DNA of 64,000 bases from UBA830 sp002295635 (GTDB taxonomy: Bacteria; Pseudomonadota; Alphaproteobacteria; MPNO01; UBA830): positions 1 to 64,000 of the forward strand of contig DBHK01000011.1 in NCBI GenBank assembly GCA_002295635.1. The letters are read 5' to 3'. A program made the position numbers and the translations under genes. The notes under the pieces were generated by a model that was not told the origin of the DNA, made no database searches, and was given only the letters and a program-made list of their open reading frames with translations. The number at the start of each line of letters is the position of its first letter. The first letter of the stretch is position 1. Of the stretch, positions 17,118-26,641 are shown piece by piece.

Positions 17118-18278
17118 ATGTCGATAAGTTTCCGGACAGACAGCGAAGACGAGAAATCCTTCCGAACTGAAGTCAGAGGTTGGATTTCTGAGAACCTTCC
17201 CGATGATTTGCGTGGCTGGTCGACCCGTCCTCCGTTTGATCGTGCAATGTGGTGGCATCGTGCACTCCATTCAAAGGGTTGGATAGCTCCGGCCTGGCCA
17301 AGGGTCTATGGCGGCATGGAGGCAAATCTAAACGAACAGATTATTCTGAAAGAGGAGTTTGCCCGCGCCGGAGCGCCCGAAATCTCGGCCCAAGGGATTA
17401 ACCATGTCGGGCCGGTGCTGATGGAATTCGGAACGGACTTACAGAAAGAACGCTACCTACCTCCAATTCTGACTGGAGAGGAAACTTGGTGTCAAGGCTA
17501 CTCTGAGCCAGGCGCCGGTTCTGACCTCGCAAGCCTCCGTACTCGTGCAGATATCGATGGAAAGTATCTCATCGTCAACGGATCTAAAATCTGGACAACC
17601 TGGGCACATTATTCAGATTGGATTTATGCTTTGGTAAGAACCGATCCTAAAGCGCAGCGCAAGCAGGCCGGGATAAGTTTCGTAATGATCGAACTAAAAA
17701 CACCAGGGATCAACATCCGACCTATCAAGACGATTACCGGCGACGAAGAATTTGCCGAGGTATTTTTCGATGATGTCAGGGTACCGTTACTGAATTTGGT
17801 TGGTAAGCTGAACGACGGCTGGCGAGTTGCCAACGCGCTACTTGCTCACGAACGGCTCGGAACCGCCAACCCACAACTTTTGTTCGAGGCAATCGAAAGA
17901 GTGCAAAAAGTGGCCAGATCAACGGGTGCCATGGACGATCCGTATTTTCTTGAACATCTGGCGGAGGTGAATATCGATACAATAGGCTTCGCTGCCATGT
18001 TCGCTCATGCTGCGGAGATAGCGAATGCCGAACGATCGCTCGGGCTCGATGCGTCGATAATGAAGATCAACGGCACCGAACTTCTACAGCGGATTTGCGA
18101 TCTACTTCTTGAAGCTGCGGGAACTGACGCAGCGCTGGTCGACCGCATTAATACCGATGAAGGTCCGATCGAGATCGCTCCACTGTTCATGCAGGTCCGT
18201 CGCGCCACAATCTATGGTGGCTCAAATGAAATTCAGCGGAATATCCTGTCAAAAAAATTACTTGGCCTGCCGAAATAG
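17118..18278 (+). CDS. Acyl-CoA dehydrogenase
   Basis: A 386-aa FAD-dependent acyl-CoA dehydrogenase of normal length, introducing an alpha-beta double bond into an acyl-CoA. FAD and substrate contacts are seen in CQGYSEPGAGSDLAS (near residue 130) and the C-terminal YGGSNEIQRNILSKK segment typical of the family. The VNGSKIWTTWAHYSDW segment matches branched, steroid or aryl-substituted acyl-CoA dehydrogenases as well as general ones. No electron-transfer flavoprotein genes are in the window. It stands alone with no obvious ribosome-binding site. Confidence 0.9.
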   Translation: MSISFRTDSEDEKSFRTEVRGWISENLPDDLRGWSTRPPFDRAMWWHRALHSKGWIAPAWPRVYGGMEANLNEQIILKEEFARAGAPEISAQGINHVGPVLMEFGTDLQKERYLPPILTGEETWCQGYSEPGAGSDLASLRTRADIDGKYLIVNGSKIWTTWAHYSDWIYALVRTDPKAQRKQAGISFVMIELKTPGINIRPIKTITGDEEFAEVFFDDVRVPLLNLVGKLNDGWRVANALLAHERLGTANPQLLFEAIERVQKVARSTGAMDDPYFLEHLAEVNIDTIGFAAMFAHAAEIANAERSLGLDASIMKINGTELLQRICDLLLEAAGTDAALVDRINTDEGPIEIAPLFMQVRRATIYGGSNEIQRNILSKKLLGLPK

Positions 18279-18652
18279 CAAGCTTTCACTGGTCACTGAA
18301 CCAATTCGCTAACTCTTTACAGGTATTTATCCGGAAATTATTCCTCGCGAATTATAATTTCGTCATCCGCAATGAAGGAAAGTACCTGAGCTGCACTCTC
18401 TGTCATGTTATCCTGTATACACTCATTATTCGATTTCCTTATCCATACTGCTCATCATGTCGAAGACAGGCCGCCCGACCGAGGAGCTAGAATTATTATA
18501 GAGTCTCCCTCATAATGCTTGTTAGTAGACCAGCCCATTTCAGCATGGGGTTTTTTAGTAGTATCCCTAAGCCAATCCTCAGCAAGAAGCTACGCGTCTT
18601 TACCAAAATTTTTATTCATCCTGGGGTGCTCATAAAATCTTTCTCTGAGAAG
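18279..18652. other. Intergenic region and possible 5' extension of the peroxidase gene
   Basis: No separate gene is supported. The reading frame of the following dihaem peroxidase stays open back to 18515, so part of this stretch may be coding if an upstream start is used (ATG at 18515 or GTG at 18626). The rest is AT-rich with no clear hairpin or operator. Confidence 0.45.
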
Positions 18653-19783
18653 ATGGGTTCAATCGCCTTGAGCGTATTGATTGCTTTCACAGTAACCACA
18701 GTCCCATCGAGCGGTGCGCAAGTTACCTATACCGAAGACGAAAAGGGGCTGATCCTCTCGCACGGCCCATGGCCAGTGAAGACAGAACCCGATCCCAGTA
18801 ATCGTTTCTCTGGCAATGCTGAGGCTATAGCATATGGGAGAGCTCTTTTTGAGAGCGTCGATTTGTCCGTCGACCGAAGCCGAAGTTGCGCTACTTGTCA
18901 CGTCCCTGAGTACGGACATAGCGATGGCCAACCTAACCGTAAAACCCTTTCCGGGGTTAATCGCAATACCCTAGCACTATTCAACATGCGCCTGAACACT
19001 TGGTACGGCTGGGACGGAAAATCCGATAACCTTTGGGCGCACTCTATAGCGCCTATCCTAGATAATCAGGAAATGGCAATGACCCCGGAAAAACTTCAGG
19101 TGCGTATCACTCACAACCCAAACCTCAGTTTGAAGTACCGCGCAGTATTTGGGGCAGACGCGACAGCCCACGACTCGGAAAACACCCTAGTTAATATCAG
19201 TAAAGCATTGGCCGCATATCAGGAAACATTGACCTCGGACAAGTCGAAGTTTGATTCCTTCCGTGACGCTCTAGAGGTAGGAGATGCAAACGGGATTGCC
19301 GCCTATCCAGCAGCAGCACAGCGGGGTGCAAAGCTATTCGTCGGGCGTGGGCGTTGCGAACTTTGCCATTTCGGGCCCAACTTCACCAACGGTGAATTCC
19401 ACGATATCGGACTGCCCCAATTCCAAGATTCAAGCGATATCGATAAAGGCCGCTACAGCGGCATAAAGCTGCTACGCGGTAGCCGCTACAACCTTCTGGG
19501 TAAATTCAATGATGATGCCGATCGTACTACAGCTGGCTTCACCCGACATCTGCAGTTGACCCAGAAAAATTCGGGAGAGTTCCGGGTGCCGAGTTTACGC
19601 AATATAACAAAGACCTCACCCTACATGCATAACGGATCGAAAGAGACGCTGGAAGATGTGGTGCGCCATTACTCCGAGATCTCCCAAAAGCGCCTGAATC
19701 TAATAAACGAAAAGCTACTCCAGCCCCTAAGCCTCACCGACGAAGAAATTGCCGATTTAGTCGCGTTCTTACGGACACTTTAA
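18653..19783 (+). CDS. Dihaem cytochrome c peroxidase / MauG family protein
   Basis: A periplasmic dihaem protein, 376 aa from the ATG at 18653, with two haem c attachment motifs: CATCH at residues 79-83 and CELCH in the C-terminal domain (GRCELCHFGPN). The layout matches bacterial cytochrome c peroxidases and MauG, which reduce peroxide or oxidise protein cofactors. A hydrophobic stretch (ALSVLIAFTVTTV) followed by SSGA is a signal peptide. The n-region is short from this ATG; a GTG at 18626 would add lysines and may be the real start. No methylamine dehydrogenase genes are present, so a MauG role is unsupported. Confidence 0.85.
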   Translation: MGSIALSVLIAFTVTTVPSSGAQVTYTEDEKGLILSHGPWPVKTEPDPSNRFSGNAEAIAYGRALFESVDLSVDRSRSCATCHVPEYGHSDGQPNRKTLSGVNRNTLALFNMRLNTWYGWDGKSDNLWAHSIAPILDNQEMAMTPEKLQVRITHNPNLSLKYRAVFGADATAHDSENTLVNISKALAAYQETLTSDKSKFDSFRDALEVGDANGIAAYPAAAQRGAKLFVGRGRCELCHFGPNFTNGEFHDIGLPQFQDSSDIDKGRYSGIKLLRGSRYNLLGKFNDDADRTTAGFTRHLQLTQKNSGEFRVPSLRNITKTSPYMHNGSKETLEDVVRHYSEISQKRLNLINEKLLQPLSLTDEEIADLVAFLRTL

Positions 19784-19860
19784 ATGTACATCCGTCCTAG
19801 TTCGCGGGAATAACTTCGCATGCTAAAAGTACTAGAGATATCAGGGAGTAATACTTGATC

Positions 19861-21489
19861 ATGGGTATCATACGTAACATCCTTTTTATAATGTGTGACC
19901 AGCTGCGCTGGGATTATCTATCATGCAACGGCCATCCACACCTGGAGACGCCGCATATCGATAAACTCGCTGCAAAAGGCGTTAACTTCGTCAACGCCTT
20001 TGTCCAGTCGCCATTGTGCGGGCCCTCTCGTATGTCATACCTAACCGGGCGCTATGTCCATTCGCACGGGGCCACATGGAACGGCGTGCCACTATCTGTG
20101 GGCCAGACCAATATTGGTGATTTCCTTCGACCACACGGACTGCGCTGCGCGCTCGTCGGAAAGACCCATATGACGCCGGACGAAGAAGGCATGAAACGTC
20201 TCGGCGTCGATAAGATGTCTGAACTCGGCATACTGACATCGGAATGTGGGCTAGAACCGGTAGAGAGAGACGATGGCCTGTGGCCAGACAAACTGGTCGA
20301 CCCCAACTACTCTTATAACAAATTCCTCAAATCCAAGGGGTATGATGGCGAGAATCCTTGGCACGATTGGGCCAACTCCGCCGAGGGACCCGACGGTGGT
20401 ATCCTATCGGGCTGGTATCTTAATTCTAACCACCTACCAGCGCGCGTGAAGGAAGAAGATTCTGAAACCCCTTACATGACCGACCGCGCGATCGAGTTCA
20501 TGGACGCTCAGGGAGAGGATCCCTTCCTACTCCACCTGTCATACATCAAACCACACTGGCCTTATATCGTCCCAGCGCCCTACCACAACATGTATAGTCA
20601 TAATCAAATTTCACCTGCAGTAAGGTCAGAAACGGAGCGAGACAACCCACACCCCGTACTCAAAGCACACATGAAGCACCCGGAAAGTCTAAACTTTTCG
20701 ATTGACGATGTGCGCAACAACGTAATGCCCGCGTATATGGGGCTCATTAAGCAGATCGACGACCAGATAGGGCGGTTGTTTGGCTGGATGGAAAAGGCCG
20801 GGCGCATGGACGACACGATGATTGTCTTTACCTCTGACCATGGCGATTATCTCGGCGACCACTGGCTCGGTGAGAAAGAGATGCTACACGAATGCTCAAT
20901 CCGCGTGCCGATGATCATCTATGACCCGGATGCGGCAGCGGATGCAACGCGCGGCGCGAAGGACGAAACCTTGGTTGAATCACTCGATATTATCCCTACA
21001 TTTCTTGACGTCTTTGGAGGATTGGTCGACAAGGAACATCTGTTGGAGGGACAGTCGCTACTTCCAACGCTACGTAGCACGCAAGACGAAGAATTACGCG
21101 ACGCGGTATTCTCCGAGATTGATTATTCTTTTAAGCCGGCTCGTACATATACCGGCCGAGAACCCGCAGAGGCGCGCGGCTTCATGATTCGTACCGGACG
21201 CTGGAAATATATCCTTTGGGAAGGCTACCAGCCGCAGCTTTTTGACCTAGAAGCAGATCCTACCGAGTTCAGCGATCTCAGTGAAACTACTGAATATAGG
21301 GATATTTGCGACGAACTGCACGAACGCCTATTCCAGTGGCTTCGCACCCGCGCTACCCGCATCACCATGTCCGAAGAAACAGTCCGCAATCGCACTGGCG
21401 GAGCGCCCAAGCATGGAATTATCATTGGCGAATGGTCACCCGAAGAGACCATAAAAGGTGACCCGGAGTCAGATTACTGGGTGGAGTGA
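19861..21489 (+). CDS. Sulfatase / phosphonate monoester hydrolase family protein
   Basis: A 542-aa alkaline-phosphatase-superfamily hydrolase. The modification motif C53-G-P-S-R (followed by MSYLTGR) is the site converted to formylglycine in type I sulfatases. D13 (IMCDQLRWD) and the FTSDHGDYLGDH segment near residue 325 supply calcium or manganese ligands. The sequence is as compatible with arylsulfatases as with phosphonate monoester/phosphodiester hydrolases, which share this motif. No signal peptide is apparent, so it is probably cytoplasmic. AGGGAG lies upstream; a TTG at 19855 is an alternative start. No formylglycine-generating enzyme is adjacent. Confidence 0.87.
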   Translation: MGIIRNILFIMCDQLRWDYLSCNGHPHLETPHIDKLAAKGVNFVNAFVQSPLCGPSRMSYLTGRYVHSHGATWNGVPLSVGQTNIGDFLRPHGLRCALVGKTHMTPDEEGMKRLGVDKMSELGILTSECGLEPVERDDGLWPDKLVDPNYSYNKFLKSKGYDGENPWHDWANSAEGPDGGILSGWYLNSNHLPARVKEEDSETPYMTDRAIEFMDAQGEDPFLLHLSYIKPHWPYIVPAPYHNMYSHNQISPAVRSETERDNPHPVLKAHMKHPESLNFSIDDVRNNVMPAYMGLIKQIDDQIGRLFGWMEKAGRMDDTMIVFTSDHGDYLGDHWLGEKEMLHECSIRVPMIIYDPDAAADATRGAKDETLVESLDIIPTFLDVFGGLVDKEHLLEGQSLLPTLRSTQDEELRDAVFSEIDYSFKPARTYTGREPAEARGFMIRTGRWKYILWEGYQPQLFDLEADPTEFSDLSETTEYRDICDELHERLFQWLRTRATRITMSEETVRNRTGGAPKHGIIIGEWSPEETIKGDPESDYWVE

Positions 21490-21538
21490 CGCGGCAACTC
21501 ACTGATCCTGAATATCGGGGTGAATTGGTCTCGAGGGA

Positions 21539-23128
21539 CTAAACACCCGCCGCTTTCCCATCAGAGCGCGGGTCAGAGCCACCCTCCATTATCCCGTTAG
21601 AACTCACCGATACCCCTCCGGCATGGCCCACAAGGTCGGAGAAGGAATCAATCACCTGCACATCGTGTCCTGCGTCTCCCAAAACCGTAAAAAGATCCGG
21701 GGCGAAGCGACTCTCCAGTTTTAGATTAGTTCCCGTGTCACCCCAAGTTCGGCCGAGTATGAACCGCGGTGCAGTAATGGCCGCTTGTAGGGACTGACCG
21801 AAATTCACGTGCCGTGTATAAACGAGCGCCTGCGTCTGTGGTTGGCCATCGCCACCCATCGCGCCATAAGATAGAATCTTTCCGTTAGATAGCTCGGCTA
21901 ACGCCGGATTGAGTGTATGGAATGGTCGCCGACCGGGTGTAAGACGGTTCACGTCGCCGTCTTTTAACGAAAAACTCGATCCACGATTCTGCCACAATAT
22001 CCCTGTGTCCTCGAGTACGATACCGGCCCCGAACTCCCAGTAGATACTCTGGATGAAAGATACGGTATTACCGGCAGAGTCGATGGCACCCATCCATATG
22101 GTATCGCCATTTTTGGCTGAGAACGGCCAAGGCATCGCAGTCCGTAAATCGATATTGGTAGCTCGGGCATCTAGATCGGCGGCATTTAAAAATTCTTCGG
22201 GCGGGACGGTCATAGCGACCGGATCCTGTACATGGGCGTTACGGACAATAAAGGCCTGCTTAATGCATTCAACTAACCCGTGTACGTGGGTGAAGCCTTC
22301 TGGCTCCGAAACACCAAGACGATCAAACAGGCCGAGGATCATGAGGGATGCCAAACCTTGTGTAGGTGGCGGCATATTCCATACCGTGCCAGTCGAGAGC
22401 TTCAATTCTAGCGGTTTAAGTGTTCGCGCCCGATGACGCGCCAGATCATCGCCAGAAATGGGCGATCCAACTCGCGCCAGATCGGCAGCGATAGAAGCGG
22501 CTAAGTCTCCCTGATAGAATGTTTCGAAACCATCGGCGGCCAATTTGCGCAAGCTCGCACCCAGCCGAGGTTGATTGAAAATATCACCCTCCGTGGGGGG
22601 AATTCCATCATGTAAAAAGCTCTCACAAAATCCCGGCAACCCGTTGAGTTCATGCAGTTTATTTGATGTGTTACGCGACTGGTTTCCGGTAACCGGGAAG
22701 CCCTTTTCAGCGTAGTGTATCGCCGCCTCGAGCAACTCCTCGCGTGATTTTGTACCTCCCAAATCATCCGCCAGGCCGAGTGCCACCCGCCAGCCGGATA
22801 GTGTGCCCGCCACAGTATTAGCCGCCAGCGGACCTCGCGACGGAATCGTGTCATGCCCGGCCCGCGCATACAGATCGTCTGTAGCATCTGCAGCAACAGC
22901 ACCACTGGCATCAATGCCGATCGGTTTCTTGCCAGCTGGTTTGACGATCCAGAAGCCGTCGCCACCGATAGCATTCATATGTGGATACACCACTGTGATT
23001 GCTGCCGCCATAGCGATCATCGCCTCGACCGCGTTACCGTCATTGCGCAAAACGTCACGGCCGGCATCCGCAGCTAGGTGGTGGGGGGCGGAGACGATAC
23101 CGTCACTCGAAAAAACCGAATTAAGCAA
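21539..23128 (-). CDS. Gamma-glutamyltransferase family protein (Ntn hydrolase)
   Basis: A 529-aa gamma-glutamyltranspeptidase/cephalosporin-acylase family protein, made as one chain and self-cleaved before a threonine. The probable nucleophile is the Thr in GDTIWMGAIDSAGNTVSF near residue 345, and SYGAMGGDGQPQTQ is the downstream substrate-loop segment. The usual GDTTH has become GDTIW. No clear signal peptide is present, so it may act in the cytoplasm, unlike the classical periplasmic enzyme. It overlaps the upstream MBL gene by 8 bases. Its substrate could be a gamma-glutamyl amide or another acyl amide. Confidence 0.87.
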   Translation of the reverse strand: MLNSVFSSDGIVSAPHHLAADAGRDVLRNDGNAVEAMIAMAAAITVVYPHMNAIGGDGFWIVKPAGKKPIGIDASGAVAADATDDLYARAGHDTIPSRGPLAANTVAGTLSGWRVALGLADDLGGTKSREELLEAAIHYAEKGFPVTGNQSRNTSNKLHELNGLPGFCESFLHDGIPPTEGDIFNQPRLGASLRKLAADGFETFYQGDLAASIAADLARVGSPISGDDLARHRARTLKPLELKLSTGTVWNMPPPTQGLASLMILGLFDRLGVSEPEGFTHVHGLVECIKQAFIVRNAHVQDPVAMTVPPEEFLNAADLDARATNIDLRTAMPWPFSAKNGDTIWMGAIDSAGNTVSFIQSIYWEFGAGIVLEDTGILWQNRGSSFSLKDGDVNRLTPGRRPFHTLNPALAELSNGKILSYGAMGGDGQPQTQALVYTRHVNFGQSLQAAITAPRFILGRTWGDTGTNLKLESRFAPDLFTVLGDAGHDVQVIDSFSDLVGHAGGVSVSSNGIMEGGSDPRSDGKAAGV

Positions 23129-23978
23129 TTTGAGATTTCCTGTTTGCAGCCAAATGAACCTCTGCCACCGGGTGGTATCCAGCTTCGAATACAGGGTGAC
23201 GCAGGAATAGTTCTGGATCGTGACCTGGGACTATGCGGTCGGTCTTCCCGCCGACAGCGTCACGTATATCCCGGTAAACCTTTATCAGATTCCAAGTATT
23301 TCCTTGCACATAGGCTGGGGGCCACATGCGTTCGATATTCTCGTACCAATAGACGCAATCTCCTGCGACGACATAAGGTCCGTCAGAGGTCTGAACCTCC
23401 ACCCATTGGCAGCCAAAAGTGTGAGATTCATAGGCTAGCCGACACCAGACACCAGGCGCGAATTCGGTGTCACCGTCCATGAGGTTAACCCTTCCCTCCG
23501 ACAGAAGGAATTCGACCGCATCGAGATCCTTTTCTTGCATTGATGATAGCGGCCACATGGTAGTGTCGGACCCCAGCCCGTCCGGCATCCCGTATACCTC
23601 TTTCCAGCCTTCATACTCAGTGCGTTGAACATGAAAGATGGCATTCGGAAATTGTTCGAGATTGCCAGCATGGTCGAAATGAAGATGGGTCAAGATTACA
23701 TCTTCAATGTCCTCCGGTGCAAAGCCAACCTTGGCGAGGATCGTGTCCGGTTGTTCAACATTTTCATAATTTTTGCCGCTAGGGGACCAATCTCCCTTCA
23801 TTCCGGTGTCTATTAGGATCGGCTTTTCGGAGTCGACCTCGCCGCCATAGATCAGAGAATAGATCATAGGGTTGTTGATGCGGCCTTTATTTGAATTGAC
23901 CAGTGTGCCGCCGAAGAAATCCCGCGGCATATCCGACCGCGCATAGCGGAACGCCCAAATTGACCAATCTGCAGCCAT
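23121..23978 (-). CDS. MBL-fold metallo-hydrolase (N-acyl homoserine lactonase-like)
   Basis: A 285-aa metallo-beta-lactamase-fold hydrolase with the dizinc motif LTHLHFDHAGN (HxHxDH) near residue 113, a later HTFGCQWVEV segment with a metal histidine, and ending VPGHDPELFLR with the last histidine. The arrangement resembles AttM/AiiA-type lactonases, although many relatives open other lactones or hydrolyse esters. It is the first gene of a two-gene operon with the gamma-glutamyltransferase-like gene, with an 8-base overlap. Quorum quenching is possible but not supported by context. Confidence 0.86.
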   Translation of the reverse strand: MAADWSIWAFRYARSDMPRDFFGGTLVNSNKGRINNPMIYSLIYGGEVDSEKPILIDTGMKGDWSPSGKNYENVEQPDTILAKVGFAPEDIEDVILTHLHFDHAGNLEQFPNAIFHVQRTEYEGWKEVYGMPDGLGSDTTMWPLSSMQEKDLDAVEFLLSEGRVNLMDGDTEFAPGVWCRLAYESHTFGCQWVEVQTSDGPYVVAGDCVYWYENIERMWPPAYVQGNTWNLIKVYRDIRDAVGGKTDRIVPGHDPELFLRHPVFEAGYHPVAEVHLAANRKSQIA

Positions 23979-24449
23979 GATTTAACTCCTTTTTATCCAC
24001 CGTTACTGCCCGTCTAGGACCCGCCCAGAGATGAGCTGTGAGCGGCCCTAAGAAAGAGGGGGAAATGGGTAGACTCGTGTACAAAGGGACTATGGAACGA
24101 TGATCACTGACCTTACCGTCTCGCGCGTTAATCTCACCGGCGTCTATTTTCATTACGCAGTTGGCGCCATATTAGCATATCCCAATTGTCTTCATCACGA
24201 AACGTTCCTTATAGAATTGTTATACCATCGGGGTCTCTACCGAGCATCTTCTGGAAGGCGGTGCAAGCGCCCGTCTCAACGGCGGCAGCATCCACATACG
24301 CGCCGCCGTTATATTTGCGCTCACTGTCCTGCCAAACAGACCACGGCCAGTCGGTTGATCTGTCGCGCTGTGACCAACGTTTTTTCATAACCTTTATCAA
24401 AGATTTCTTATGGGGAGCGCGAGATAGTAAATCAAACCGAGAGACTAGT
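23979..24449. other. Intergenic region, 471 bp, upstream of the MBL gene and downstream of cobB
   Basis: No gene is well supported. A short - strand frame (24209-24388, 59 aa from MKKRWSQRD) continues past the end of cobB and has protein-like composition. AAAGG lies only two bases from its ATG, and I recognise no family, so I do not call it. The promoter of the MBL-glutamyltransferase operon should lie in the left part. No strong terminator hairpin follows cobB. Confidence 0.5.
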
Positions 24450-25766
24450 TCATCGCCGATCAATAAGGTGGATGAATGACCCCATGACATTGCCTCGCCG
24501 CAGACCGTGGGTACCTAGATCGATACCAGCAGCATCCGTTGCTGTGAACAAGCAGTCAGTATCTTCCTCGTTCACTAGGCTGGAGAAGTGGAACTCGTGC
24601 GCACCGTACACTGTGCCGGTAGGGCCCAACGGTGTGTCGGAAATCAGTTTCACTTCGCGGTACCCCAGATGCATTTTACGGTCAGCAAAGCTAGTCTCCA
24701 AAGGCAGAAGTTTGGCCATCTGATGCGTATCGCCTTCAGAATCGGTCAGCGTCTCGCCCATCACCATAAAACCGCCGCATTCGCCATAGACGACAGCTCC
24801 GCGATCAGCAGCTGATTTTAAACCAAGCAAAAACGTTCGCGCGCCTGACAAAGTGCGAGCATGTAATTCCGGATATCCGCCGGGCAAATAAACCGCGTCC
24901 GCTAAACCATCTGGTGCTTCATCAGCCAGCGGCGAGAATGAAACAAGTTCTGCATCGGCAGCAAGCCAGCCATCGAGTACATGGCGGTAATGAAAACGGA
25001 ACGCCTCGTCCGAAGCAACGGCAATCCTTTTACCGATGGGTGGTACTGGCTGCGGCGGGGCACCGCCGGGACGGGGCGGGACCACAGACATTAGATCGCG
25101 AAGACCGGTAATATCAATACTCGATGCTACCAGATCTGCGGCAGCATCTAGAAATTTTTCCAGCGCCATCAGCTCACAAGCCTGCACCAATCCGAGATGG
25201 CGCTCTGGAACCACGATACCCGGCATCCTCGGCACACACCCAAGCACTGGAATACCGAGCGGCGCGGCAGCCTCTTTCAACATATCGGCATGGCGCACAC
25301 TACCGATCCGATTAAATATCACGCCAGCAACTATGACGTCCTCGCGGAAGCTGGCGAAGCCATGTAGCGTAGCGGCGGCACTCTGGGCCTGCGCACTGGC
25401 ATCGACCACCAGAATCACTGGCAGACCGAGCTGCGCTGCTACATCGGCGGTAGAACCGTATGTCTCGCCTGAGACACCCTGTGCACCGTCAAACAACCCC
25501 ATCACCCCCTCACCGAAAACAATTTCGGAATAGGCAGCCACCTTGCCGAACAACTTCGAGATTGTACCCGGGCGCATTGCCCATCCGTCGATATTGAGGC
25601 AATGGCGTCCACTTGCAGCGGTATGAAATCCCGGATCGATGTAGTCAGGACCTATTTTAAAGGAAGACACTGGCACGTTATTACGTGCGAAATGACGCAG
25701 AAGACCAAGGGTAATGGTAGTTTTTCCGCTGCCCGACGCCGGCGCAGCGATAACGGCACCGTACAT
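24450..25766 (-). CDS. cobB: Cobyrinate / hydrogenobyrinate a,c-diamide synthase
   Basis: A 438-aa glutamine-dependent amidotransferase that amidates the a and c side chains of the corrin ring (CobB/CbiA). The N-terminal ATPase half has the P-loop APASGSGKTT at residues 8-17. The C-terminal class I glutaminase half has the nucleophile cysteine in VVYGECGGFMVMG near residue 333. It lies 6 bp after cobA on the same strand, forming a two-gene operon. In an early-cobalt pathway the substrate would be cobyrinic acid rather than hydrogenobyrinic acid. Confidence 0.95.
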   Translation of the reverse strand: MYGAVIAAPASGSGKTTITLGLLRHFARNNVPVSSFKIGPDYIDPGFHTAASGRHCLNIDGWAMRPGTISKLFGKVAAYSEIVFGEGVMGLFDGAQGVSGETYGSTADVAAQLGLPVILVVDASAQAQSAAATLHGFASFREDVIVAGVIFNRIGSVRHADMLKEAAAPLGIPVLGCVPRMPGIVVPERHLGLVQACELMALEKFLDAAADLVASSIDITGLRDLMSVVPPRPGGAPPQPVPPIGKRIAVASDEAFRFHYRHVLDGWLAADAELVSFSPLADEAPDGLADAVYLPGGYPELHARTLSGARTFLLGLKSAADRGAVVYGECGGFMVMGETLTDSEGDTHQMAKLLPLETSFADRKMHLGYREVKLISDTPLGPTGTVYGAHEFHFSSLVNEEDTDCLFTATDAAGIDLGTHGLRRGNVMGSFIHLIDRR

Positions 25767-25772
25767 CAGGCG

Positions 25773-26612
25773 CTAACCCACTTCGCGCTCGGTACGATTG
25801 CCGAGCGGATCAGATGTCAGCATTTTACCGCCGAGCGCGCCAGCCCAATCAAGTCCATCGCGGAGGCGGACTACCTCTCCGATTACCACCATGGCAGGCG
25901 GCTTAACCTCCGAATATGCGACGTCTTCGACGCACCGGCCAAGTGTGGTTTCCATCACCATCTCGTCATCTCGCGTCGCATTAGATACGACAGCGACAGC
26001 TTCATCTGGGTGTCGGCCGCCATCGAAAAGACGTTGGCGGATTGTCGCCAGATGCTTAATCGCCATGTAAATTACTAGCACTGGAGACCCAGCAGCCAGC
26101 GCCGGCCAATCAATCCCGTCTGGGATATCACCCGATGCGCCATGACCGGTGATAAACGCAACGGCAGAATTGGTCTCGCGGTGAGTGAGAGGTATGCCGG
26201 CATGGGCAAGCCCGCCAACGCCCGCCGAAATTCCAGGAATAACTCGGAAAGGTATACCCGCTGCCACCAGCGCCAGCGCCTCTTCGCCGCCACGGCCAAA
26301 TATGAAAGGATCACCACCTTTGAGCCGCAGGACCCTTTTGCTCTCACGAGCCAGCTTGGCCAGTCGGGCAGAGATGTCCGGCTGCTTTGGTGACGGCTTG
26401 CCGCCGCGCTTGCCGGCATAGACTATTTCACAAGTTTCGGCGGCCTGCTCAAGAATCTTATCGGCGATCAGCGCATCGTGCACGATCACATCCGCCTGGC
26501 GTATGCCGTTGAGCGCGTGGAGTGTCAGCAGCCCCGGGTCACCGGGGCCGGCCCCGGTTAGCCACACCCAACCAGGCTCGAATTGGGGCATTTCGAAAGT
26601 GAGCCGTTCCAT
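25773..26612 (-). CDS. cobA: Uroporphyrinogen-III C-methyltransferase (SUMT)
   Basis: A 279-aa SAM-dependent methyltransferase that makes precorrin-2 from uroporphyrinogen III, the branch point to B12 and sirohaem. The N-terminal VWLTGAGPGDPGLLT motif, the RLKGGDPFIFGRGGEE segment near residue 100 and PVLVIYMA in the C-terminal lobe are diagnostic. Length matches stand-alone CobA rather than fused CysG, so the dehydrogenase making sirohydrochlorin must be encoded elsewhere. It is divergent from cbiD with only 29 bp between start codons, so the promoters must overlap or lie inside the neighbouring genes. Confidence 0.95.
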   Translation of the reverse strand: MERLTFEMPQFEPGWVWLTGAGPGDPGLLTLHALNGIRQADVIVHDALIADKILEQAAETCEIVYAGKRGGKPSPKQPDISARLAKLARESKRVLRLKGGDPFIFGRGGEEALALVAAGIPFRVIPGISAGVGGLAHAGIPLTHRETNSAVAFITGHGASGDIPDGIDWPALAAGSPVLVIYMAIKHLATIRQRLFDGGRHPDEAVAVVSNATRDDEMVMETTLGRCVEDVAYSEVKPPAMVVIGEVVRLRDGLDWAGALGGKMLTSDPLGNRTEREVG

Positions 26613-26641
26613 GAAGAACTCTTAACACATATAACAGTGTA

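Noticed and set aside
24209..24388. 59-aa - strand frame after cobB (starts MKKRWSQRD)
   Set aside because: Composition is protein-like but the ribosome-binding site is too close to the ATG and I recognise no family; not enough for a gene call.
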